Source: an uncultured Paracoccaceae bacterium
Lineage (GTDB): Bacteria; Pseudomonadota; Alphaproteobacteria; Rhodobacterales; Rhodobacteraceae
Assembly: GCA_938038825.1 (NCBI GenBank)
Contig: CALHST010000174.1
Coordinates: forward strand, 1-22,967
DNA length: 22,967 bases
Reading direction: 5' to 3'
Below are positions 6,593-12,745 of this stretch, in pieces. The notes beneath the pieces were generated by a model, which worked only from the letters and a program-made list of their open reading frames with translations, was not told where the DNA came from and did not search any database. Each line of letters opens with the position of its first letter. Position 1 is the stretch's first letter. The translations under genes were made by a program, and so were the position numbers.

Positions 6593-8233
6593 ATGAGCGC
6601 ATGCATAGACTTTCAAACAAGCCCAACTGAATATCGCCATTGGCGGGTGGACTATGATGGCGCAGTTGCGTGGGTCACCATGGATGTGGATCCTGATGGC
6701 GGTCTGTTTGAGGGGTACCAGCTGAAGCTGAATTCTTATGATCTGGGGGTTGATATCGAACTGAACGATATTGTGCAGCGCATGCGGTTTGAACATCCCG
6801 AGGTGCGCGCGGTTGTGATGCAATCGGGTCAAGAAAAAGTGTTTTGTGCAGGGGCGAATATTCGTATGTTGGCGGGGGCTGCGCATGGCCACAAGGTCGG
6901 TTTCTGTAAGTTCACCAATGAAACGCGCAACGCCTATGAAGCTGCGCAAACTGAAAGCGATCAAACATGGATCGCGGCGATCAAAGGCTCGTGTGCTGGT
7001 GGCGGGTATGAATTGGCCTTGGCATGCAATCACATCATGTTGACAGATGATTCAACGTCGTCCGTGTCTTTGCCCGAAGTGCCGCTGTTGGCTGTTCTGC
7101 CCGGAACGGGGGGGCTGACACGCGTGACCGACAAACGCAAAGTGCGCCGCGACTTGGCAGATGTGTTTTGCGCGACGGAAGAAGGCGTGCGGGGCAAGCG
7201 GGCGCAGAAATGGGGTTTGGTGGATGAAGTGGTGCCAAACTCGAAATTCGATGATGCGGTAAAAGCCCGGGCAGCGGAATTTGCCAAGGGCGCGCCGGAC
7301 CAAACGGGCATTCAGTTGCCCGTGTTGGAACGGACATTCAGCGACGATGGATCTATTGCTTATTCCACAGTAGATGTCGCAGTTGATCGCGCGGCACGCG
7401 TCGCGACGATAACCGTGGCAGGCCCAGATAGCCCGCCTGTCACACTGGCGGATTTTGATGCAAACGCATGGATGCTGCGGGCATGCCGTGAATTGGAAGA
7501 CGCCATTCTTCATTTGCGGATGAATGAGATGGATACAGGGTTGCTGGTGTTCAAAACCCAAGGCGACCCGCAACAAGTTCTGATGCATGAAGCGGTTCTT
7601 TTGGACAATCAGGACAATTGGTTGGCTAGAGAAGTGCTGCACTACTGGAAACGCACGCTGAAACGGATTGACGTCACCTCGCGCAGTTTGGTTGCGCTGG
7701 TGGAGCACGGATCTTGTTTTGCTGGCGTGCTGGCAGAACTGCTGTTTGCTGTGGACCGCTCGTACATGATGGACGATGTGTTCGAGGGTGACAACCGGCC
7801 GATGGCAACTGTGACGTTGAGCGCCGGGAACTTCGGCGCCTTTCCGATGGGCAATGATTTGACGCGACTGCAAACGCGGTTTTACGGCGCGCCCGAAGCG
7901 GTGGATGCAGCCAAGGATCACATCGGCGCAGCTTTGGAAGCCGAGGACGCGGATGCATTGGGCCTTTTAACGATGATCCTCGATGACATTGACTGGGAGG
8001 ATGAGATCCGGATTTTCCTGGAAGAACGGGCCAGCTTCTCGCCCGATGCCATGACGGGGATGGAATCCAACTTGCGTTTTGCAGGGCCCGAAACGATGGA
8101 GACGCGCATTTTCGGGCGCTTAACAGCTTGGCAAAATTGGATTTTCAATCGTCCTAACGCGGTGGGACCAGATGGCGCGCTGCAGCGTTACGGCACAGGC
8201 GTGCGCGGGTCGTTTGATATGGGACGGGTGTAG
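6593..8233 (+). CDS. boxC: 2,3-epoxybenzoyl-CoA dihydrolase (benzoyl-CoA-dihydrodiol lyase) BoxC
   Basis: A 546-residue crotonase-superfamily protein of the length expected for BoxC, about twice a normal enoyl-CoA hydratase. The N-terminal half holds VFCAGANIRMLAG and CAGGGYELALACNHIM, which form the CoA-binding oxyanion hole, then LPEVPLLAVLPGTGGLTR. The C-terminal half has a second, divergent crotonase-like part with VEHGSCFAGVLAELLFAVDRSY. BoxC hydrolyses 2,3-epoxybenzoyl-CoA with two waters to 3,4-dehydroadipyl-CoA semialdehyde plus formate, without oxygen. The start is the only ATG near the beginning of the domain, with GGAGA about six bases upstream. The gene is followed by a 22-bp near-perfect inverted repeat and then boxB. 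Confidence 0.95.
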   Translation: MSACIDFQTSPTEYRHWRVDYDGAVAWVTMDVDPDGGLFEGYQLKLNSYDLGVDIELNDIVQRMRFEHPEVRAVVMQSGQEKVFCAGANIRMLAGAAHGHKVGFCKFTNETRNAYEAAQTESDQTWIAAIKGSCAGGGYELALACNHIMLTDDSTSSVSLPEVPLLAVLPGTGGLTRVTDKRKVRRDLADVFCATEEGVRGKRAQKWGLVDEVVPNSKFDDAVKARAAEFAKGAPDQTGIQLPVLERTFSDDGSIAYSTVDVAVDRAARVATITVAGPDSPPVTLADFDANAWMLRACRELEDAILHLRMNEMDTGLLVFKTQGDPQQVLMHEAVLLDNQDNWLAREVLHYWKRTLKRIDVTSRSLVALVEHGSCFAGVLAELLFAVDRSYMMDDVFEGDNRPMATVTLSAGNFGAFPMGNDLTRLQTRFYGAPEAVDAAKDHIGAALEAEDADALGLLTMILDDIDWEDEIRIFLEERASFSPDAMTGMESNLRFAGPETMETRIFGRLTAWQNWIFNRPNAVGPDGALQRYGTGVRGSFDMGRV

Positions 8234-8241
8234 ACGACATC

Positions 8242-8300
8242 GTAGGGTGAGCTTTAGCTCACGCCCCTTGCAGGCCAACGTGAGCTAAAGCTCACCTTAC
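8242..8300. repeat. paired 22-bp palindromic repeat units between boxC and boxB
   Basis: Two 22-bp units (8242-8263 and 8279-8300) face each other around a 15-bp spacer and match as inverted repeats at 21 of 22 positions. Each contains the self-complementary core GTGAGCTTTAGCTCAC or its complement. A third copy at 12262-12283 is the exact complement of the left unit. The paired units could form a long hairpin in the boxC-boxB mRNA. No T-run follows, so it is better read as a dispersed palindromic element, possibly affecting processing, than as a terminator. Confidence 0.8.
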
Positions 8301-8354
8301 AGACAAACCACACGTTTCGCGGGATCGAAGCATCGGACAAAGAAAGAGGCGACA

Positions 8355-9803
8355 ATGGACTTGATGAACGTAAGTTATGACTCTCAAATCCCGAACAATG
8401 TTGGTTTGGGTCAAGACCGTAAGGTCCTTAAGGCGCTGGAAAAATGGCATCCGGGCTATATTGACTGGTGGACTCGGCTTATCCCTCAGAACTTTCAAGA
8501 CAGCATGGTTTACCTGCGCACAGCGGTGAGTGTGGATCCCAAAGGCTGGGCGAAATTCGACTATGTGAAGATGCCCGAGTACCGGTGGGGGGTATTGTTG
8601 GCTCCGGCTGTTGAAGGCCGAACTATCCCAATGGGTGAGCACAAAGGTGAGCTGGCATGGCAGGAAGTGCCGGGCGAATACCGCAATATGCTTAAACGCT
8701 TGATCATCATCCAGGGCGATACAGAGCCGGGTTCGGTAGAACAGCAGCGCTTCCTTGGTCTGACGGCCCCATCGTTGTATGACATGCGCAATCTGTTTCA
8801 GGTCAATGTCGAAGAAGGTCGCCACCTGTGGGCGATGGTTTATCTTCTGCAAAAGTATTTTGGCAAGGATGGGCGCGAAGAGGCGGACGAATTGTTAGTG
8901 CGCTCTTCTGGTTCGGAAGAGGCCCCTCGGATGTTGGGTGCCTTTAATGAGGAGACCCCGGATTGGCTGTCGTTCTTTATGTTTACCTATTTCACGGACC
9001 GCGATGGCAAGATGCAATTGGAAAGTCTTGCGCAATCGGGATTTGATCCCTTGTCGCGCACATGCAGATTTATGCTGACCGAAGAAGCGCACCACATGTT
9101 TGTGGGGGAAACGGGTGTCAGCAGAACCATTCAGGCGACGTGCGATGCCATGAAAGCCGCTGGTATTACAGATCCATACGACATCGGGAAAATCCGGGAT
9201 CTTGGGGTGATTGATCTGCCAACGATTCAGAAAAAGCTGCATTTGCACTATTCCCTGAGCCTTGATTTGTTTGGTTCCGAAGTGTCCACCAATGCGGCCA
9301 ATGCGTTTAACGCAGGCATCAAGGGGCGCTATATGGAAGCGCGGATCGAAGATGACCACCAGTTGCAGGATGCCACCTATCAAGTGGCCAGCATTGTTAA
9401 TGGGAAAATCGTGACGGAAGAGGTGCCAGCGCTGACGGCGATCAACATGCGTCTTCGGGATGATTATGTACGCGACGCATCCGGTGGTTTGCGACGCTGG
9501 AATAAGCTGATCCAACGTGCGGGCATTGATTTCGAAGTTGCGCTGCCGCATGAGGCTTTCCACCGTCAGATTGGCGTGTTTTCGGCGATCAAAACGGATC
9601 CGACAGGCAACATCATTTCTGACGCTGAATGGAATGCGAAGTGCGATGATTGGCTTCCGTCCAAGTCGGATGGTGACTTTATTCAATCGTTGATGAAACC
9701 CTGTTACGAAGCGGGCAAGTTCGCAAGCTGGATTGCGCCACCAAAAGTCGGCATTGATAACAAACCCGGCGATTTTGAGTATGTGAAGTTGCACATGGCT
9801 TAA
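8355..9803 (+). CDS. boxB: benzoyl-CoA 2,3-epoxidase, oxygenase subunit BoxB
   Basis: A 482-residue class I di-iron oxygenase matching BoxB in length and motifs. Candidate iron ligands are E124, E154 and H157 (EEGRH), D215 (FTDRDG), and E244 with H247 (TEEAHH). From memory the Azoarcus evansii enzyme uses E120, E150, H153, D211, E240 and H243, so every ligand lines up with a constant offset of four. BoxB uses O2 and two electrons to form 2,3-epoxybenzoyl-CoA. In characterised systems electrons come from the NADPH-dependent flavo-iron-sulfur protein BoxA, which is absent here. AAAGAGG precedes the ATG. A flavodoxin gene follows 30 bp downstream and is probably co-transcribed. Confidence 0.96.
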   Translation: MDLMNVSYDSQIPNNVGLGQDRKVLKALEKWHPGYIDWWTRLIPQNFQDSMVYLRTAVSVDPKGWAKFDYVKMPEYRWGVLLAPAVEGRTIPMGEHKGELAWQEVPGEYRNMLKRLIIIQGDTEPGSVEQQRFLGLTAPSLYDMRNLFQVNVEEGRHLWAMVYLLQKYFGKDGREEADELLVRSSGSEEAPRMLGAFNEETPDWLSFFMFTYFTDRDGKMQLESLAQSGFDPLSRTCRFMLTEEAHHMFVGETGVSRTIQATCDAMKAAGITDPYDIGKIRDLGVIDLPTIQKKLHLHYSLSLDLFGSEVSTNAANAFNAGIKGRYMEARIEDDHQLQDATYQVASIVNGKIVTEEVPALTAINMRLRDDYVRDASGGLRRWNKLIQRAGIDFEVALPHEAFHRQIGVFSAIKTDPTGNIISDAEWNAKCDDWLPSKSDGDFIQSLMKPCYEAGKFASWIAPPKVGIDNKPGDFEYVKLHMA

Positions 9804-9833
9804 GTCCAAGCGTGGGAACCCGAGGGTAAGACA

Positions 9834-10292
9834 ATGAAAATTGCACTGCTATATGGCACCGAAACAGGAAACTCTGAGATGGTGTGTGAAGACATGCGCG
9901 ACGATCTTGGAGAGGATTTTGATTGCACCTTAGACAACCTGATGGATGTCAGTCCTGAAGTTTTGGACAAGGACAGGTTTCACATCATTGTCACCTCGAC
10001 CTATGGCAATGGGGATTTGCCCTCTCAGGTTTTGGCATTTGAAGCTGCTTTGGTTGACGAAAAACCTGACTTGACGGGTTTGAGTTTCGCTATTTTTGGC
10101 CTTGGCGATCAGGTGTTTTCTGAAACGTACAACAATGGGTCCAAGCGCCTAAGCGATCTTCTTGTCCGGGCCGGGGCGACAATGGTCGGCGAGCGTGGAT
10201 TGCATGATGCGTCCTCGCTTGAAATGCCGGAGGACATCGCTTTGCCGTGGCTTCAAAGCATTCTGCCGCAGATATCAGCCAACGCCGCTTGA
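9834..10292 (+). CDS. MioC-like short flavodoxin, candidate electron donor to BoxB
   Basis: A 152-residue single flavodoxin domain. The FMN phosphate loop is GTETGNSEM near the N-terminus, then TSTYGNGDLPSQ (isoalloxazine loop) and FAIFGLGDQVFSETYNNGSK. It resembles the FMN domain of sulfite reductase and MioC-type flavodoxins more than long-chain flavodoxins. It would carry single electrons between a reductase and an oxygenase or radical enzyme. It starts 30 bp after boxB, with GAGGGTAAG as ribosome binding site, so the two are likely one transcript. With no boxA in the window, supplying electrons to BoxB is the natural hypothesis, but it is an inference from position only. Confidence 0.85.
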   Translation: MKIALLYGTETGNSEMVCEDMRDDLGEDFDCTLDNLMDVSPEVLDKDRFHIIVTSTYGNGDLPSQVLAFEAALVDEKPDLTGLSFAIFGLGDQVFSETYNNGSKRLSDLLVRAGATMVGERGLHDASSLEMPEDIALPWLQSILPQISANAA

Positions 10293-10381
10293 AGCGGAGA
10301 TATAGAAACTTCGGTCGATTGTGCGTGGGAAGGCGCTCTCAATTCGCGCGAAGTCATGCTACCCGCAGGACTACCTTATTA

Positions 10382-10399
10382 CGCAAATTGAAACTTGCG
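10382..10399. promoter_or_regulatory. short inverted repeat upstream of boxR
   Basis: CGCAA (10382-10386) and TTGCG (10395-10399) form a perfect 5-bp inverted repeat around an 8-bp AT-rich centre, in the 183-bp gap between the flavodoxin and boxR. It could be an operator for autoregulation. It lacks the TGCA elements seen upstream of bclA and boxC, so it may bind something else or be chance. The rest of the gap shows no clear terminator. Confidence 0.25.
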
Positions 10400-10475
10400 C
10401 TGGGGTAAAGGATCGATATGCGCATTTTTCCCGACAATTTGAACACACTTAAAAGGGTCTTACCTTGCCTTTGAA

Positions 10476-11402
10476 GTGCCGCGCGCTACCACTTTACTAA
10501 CTGCAAAAGAGGCAGAGGCTAAGGGCAAGAAAACCGTGCGTATCGAAGAAGAACAAACGACTGATGTACTGCTTGAAAGATTGGGTCGCCGTGTGCGTGC
10601 AGCCCGCAGTGCGCGTAATATGCCACGGCGCATCTTATCGGAAACCTCTGGCGTATCGCCACGTTATTTGGCGCAGTTGGAAAGTGGCCAAGGCAACATT
10701 TCGATTGTTTTGCTGCAAAGAGTAGCAGATGCCCTAAGCTTGTCTTTGATTGATCTTCTTGGAGATGCGCAGGCGAGCGAAGAAGAACATGTTCTTAGCT
10801 TATTTCGCAGAGCAGATGAGCCGACGCGTCGGTCGGTAATTCAACGGCTTGAAGTATCGGCCGAAGTGCCGGATCGGGCGAACCGAATTTGTCTGATTGG
10901 GATGCGCGGGGCTGGAAAGTCGACGCTGGGCCGCGGTGTCGGACGGGCCCTGAATATTCCATTTGTAGAGTTAAACAAAGATATTGAATTGCAAGGCGGG
11001 ATGCCCGTCGCCGAGATTATGGCGCTGTATGGTGCCGAAGGGTACAGACAGTTGGAAGCCGAGGCGGTGCGCCGTGTCGCAACACGTCATGACCGGCTGA
11101 TCTTGGCTGTTGCTGGCGGTATCGTCAGCGAAAAGACGACCTATGCAACGTTACTTGCGCGCTTTCACACAGTTTGGATCAAGGCATCGCCGGATGAGCA
11201 TATGACGCGCGTGCGTTCGCAAGGAGATATGCGCCCAATGGAGGGACAGCCCAAGGCGATGGATCAATTGAAAGCGCTGCTGACGACGCGGGCAGAGGCG
11301 TATACACGCTGTTCGGCTGAATTGGACACATCAGGTCGCTCGGCAGAGCAGTCGTTGTCGGACATTTTGGCGTTGATCAAATCCAAAGGATTTCTCGGCT
11401 GA
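10476..11402 (+). CDS. boxR: BoxR/BzdR-type benzoyl-CoA-responsive regulator (HTH plus shikimate-kinase-like domain)
   Basis: A 308-residue two-domain regulator. Residues about 34-96 are an XRE-type helix-turn-helix (LGRRVRAARSARNMPRRIL then SPRYLAQLESGQGNISI). The C-terminal half resembles shikimate kinase, with Walker A GMRGAGKST at 142-150 and FVELNKDIE after it. This combination is diagnostic for BzdR/BoxR, where the kinase-like domain binds benzoyl-CoA rather than phosphorylating shikimate and the protein represses benzoate genes until benzoyl-CoA appears. The start is uncertain. GTG at 10476 is the furthest plausible start, but the nearest purine-rich stretch (AAAAGGG) is 18 bases away. 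GTG at 10536 (V21), with AAGGG 11 bases upstream, would still keep the HTH whole. Likely targets are the TGCA-containing sites before bclA and boxC. Confidence 0.93.
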   Translation: MPRATTLLTAKEAEAKGKKTVRIEEEQTTDVLLERLGRRVRAARSARNMPRRILSETSGVSPRYLAQLESGQGNISIVLLQRVADALSLSLIDLLGDAQASEEEHVLSLFRRADEPTRRSVIQRLEVSAEVPDRANRICLIGMRGAGKSTLGRGVGRALNIPFVELNKDIELQGGMPVAEIMALYGAEGYRQLEAEAVRRVATRHDRLILAVAGGIVSEKTTYATLLARFHTVWIKASPDEHMTRVRSQGDMRPMEGQPKAMDQLKALLTTRAEAYTRCSAELDTSGRSAEQSLSDILALIKSKGFLG

Positions 11403-11416
11403 CCGCCCCCCAAACG

Positions 11417-12271
11417 ATGACAGTTGCCATTGCCGGATCGGATAATGTGAGTATTGCACTGGCATTGGCGCATGTCGGTATTCCTGTACAATTTTGCCCG
11501 GACGACGCGCATGATGCCACGCGATTACGGGCCGTGTGCGCCAAGGGTGGCGTGCGGCTGCGCGATCGCTTGGCGGGAGACCTCAATTTGGGGGGCGATG
11601 GGCTGGCTCTCAGCTGGCACGCCCATGCGACCGATGGCCTGCAGATCACGCAAGGAGTGCAGGGCGGTGTTTTGATCGAGACATTTGGCAAGGCTGGCGA
11701 TCATCAAGGAGTCATAAGGCTGGCGGTTACATTGGGGTGCAATGTGGTTCAGCTCGTCAAAGGCCCCCCGCTGACAAGCGTTTACAAAGCTCATGTAAGT
11801 GCAGCCTGCGAGCAATTGCTGCTAACGGGACGTACTCCGATGGATATCGACTGCGCATTGCAGGATGCTGGATTCGCCTTGGGTCCTTTTGCAATGCAAG
11901 ATCGCGATGGGGTCGATGTTGCGCTGAGCGAACGCAAGGTGGTCTTTGATTGGCAGGGAATGCATGCGGGTCTGCCTTTGTTTGCCCGGGCCGTTGGCGA
12001 AGGGCGGCTCGGATGCAAAGTGGGCGTTGGCTGGCATCGCTATCCCGGTGGGAACGGGCCTGTTGAAGATCCCTTGGTGGAGGATATGGCCGCAGAAGAG
12101 GCTCGGTTTCTAGGGCATACACGGCGAGATCTGACGGACGAGGCGTGCGTTGCAGAGGTGATGAGCGCTGTCCAAGGGGTGCGACAGACGGCAAACGGAA
12201 TGGGTTACACACACGAAATCCTTGCTGTTGTGGAACGTCACATGTTTGGGTTTGAAAGCAGCGTGAGCTAA
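11417..12271 (+). CDS. degenerate 3-hydroxyacyl-CoA dehydrogenase-like protein
   Basis: A 284-residue protein whose second half matches the C-terminal domain of 3-hydroxyacyl-CoA dehydrogenases (LTSVYKAHVSAACEQLLL, then DAGFALGPFAMQDRDGVDV), followed by a FadB-like VGVGWHRYPGG linker and a second partial helical repeat. The N-terminal part is only about 115 residues instead of about 185. The usual GxGxxG is replaced by AGSDNVSIA. The HFFNP-type histidine and the asparagine after the family's PGF turn are absent (GPPLTSV here). It may have lost catalysis or serve another role. An active homologue would oxidise 3-hydroxyadipyl-CoA downstream of the box steps. ATG 11417 is the first ATG. A CTG at 11399 has AAAGGA eight bases upstream and may be the real start. 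The stop codon lies inside a dispersed 22-bp repeat. Confidence 0.75.
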   Translation: MTVAIAGSDNVSIALALAHVGIPVQFCPDDAHDATRLRAVCAKGGVRLRDRLAGDLNLGGDGLALSWHAHATDGLQITQGVQGGVLIETFGKAGDHQGVIRLAVTLGCNVVQLVKGPPLTSVYKAHVSAACEQLLLTGRTPMDIDCALQDAGFALGPFAMQDRDGVDVALSERKVVFDWQGMHAGLPLFARAVGEGRLGCKVGVGWHRYPGGNGPVEDPLVEDMAAEEARFLGHTRRDLTDEACVAEVMSAVQGVRQTANGMGYTHEILAVVERHMFGFESSVS

Positions 12272-12283
12272 AGCTCACCCTAC
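12262..12283 (+). repeat. third copy of the 22-bp palindromic unit, overlapping a stop codon
   Basis: This copy is the exact complement of the unit at 8242-8263 and differs by one base from that at 8279-8300. Its core GTGAGCTAAAGCTCAC supplies the last Val-Ser codons and the TAA stop of the dehydrogenase-like gene. That suggests the element landed at, or replaced, the original 3' end. Confidence 0.8.
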
Positions 12284-12745
12284 AAAAAACACATCACTTT
12301 TCGCGATTCATGTGCCATTCGCCTAGGTGCACACAAAAGTTTGTTCTCAGATTTATGGCAGGGTCGTCATTCGGCGTTTCTGGTTTTCTCCCCCTGTTTT
12401 CTTTTTGCTAAAAATATCCCGGAGCGCGAGGCAGAGCCTCGCAATCGGACCAGTCACGCCTTGTCGAGTGCTCACGCATAGCGCGCGTAGGCGTGTCGCA
12501 AAGCAGTCTGCATTTCGCGCACATGGTGCGTTGGTCGAGCTGGAATCCTTCAAAAAAGCGGAAATACACGCTCAAACCTTGCTGGAATGGAGGAATACCA
12601 TACCTGGAAAGACCGCGAAGCCAGATGACAAAAGTTAAAATTTGAGATAACCTAAGGTTGCTATTTTAGGCATGCGATCATGGGTCCGGGTATTTTCCGG
12701 GTGCAAATCGTCAACTTTTTAAATCCGTGTTTTCCAAGGAGCTAA
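12284..12745. other. gene-free stretch before the lysin gene
   Basis: I see no credible gene here. A 103-codon frame (12327-12638) exists but runs straight through the dispersed hairpin repeat at 12399-12442 and has no recognisable domain. Past the repeat the DNA becomes AT-richer toward the lysin gene and contains a short inverted pair CCTAA/TTAGG near 12650-12670. A ribosome binding site AAGGAG lies at 12736-12741. The region probably contains the lysin promoter, but no convincing -35/-10 pair stands out. Confidence 0.5.
12399..12442. repeat. Roseobacter-type dispersed hairpin element
   Basis: A 24-bp AT-rich leader ending in AAAAATATCCCGG (12399-12422) is followed by a perfect 7-bp stem, GCGAGGC (12426-12432) and GCCTCGC (12436-12442), with a 3-nt loop. 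The leader matches the leader of the element inside urtC (18709-18732) at 19 of 24 positions, and both are followed by a GC-rich hairpin. This supports one repeat family with two copies in the window. Copy number elsewhere in the genome is not visible here. Confidence 0.65.

Noticed and set aside
7052..7921. 289-codon reverse frame opposite boxC
   Set aside because: It is a shadow frame with Cys/His/Gln-rich non-domain sequence.
8895..9809. 304-codon reverse frame opposite boxB
   Set aside because: It is a shadow of boxB, whose iron-ligand motifs are unmistakable on the plus strand.
12327..12638. 103-codon open frame between the dehydrogenase-like gene and the lysin
   Set aside because: It runs through the dispersed hairpin repeat, has no domain or ribosome binding site, and its composition looks non-coding.
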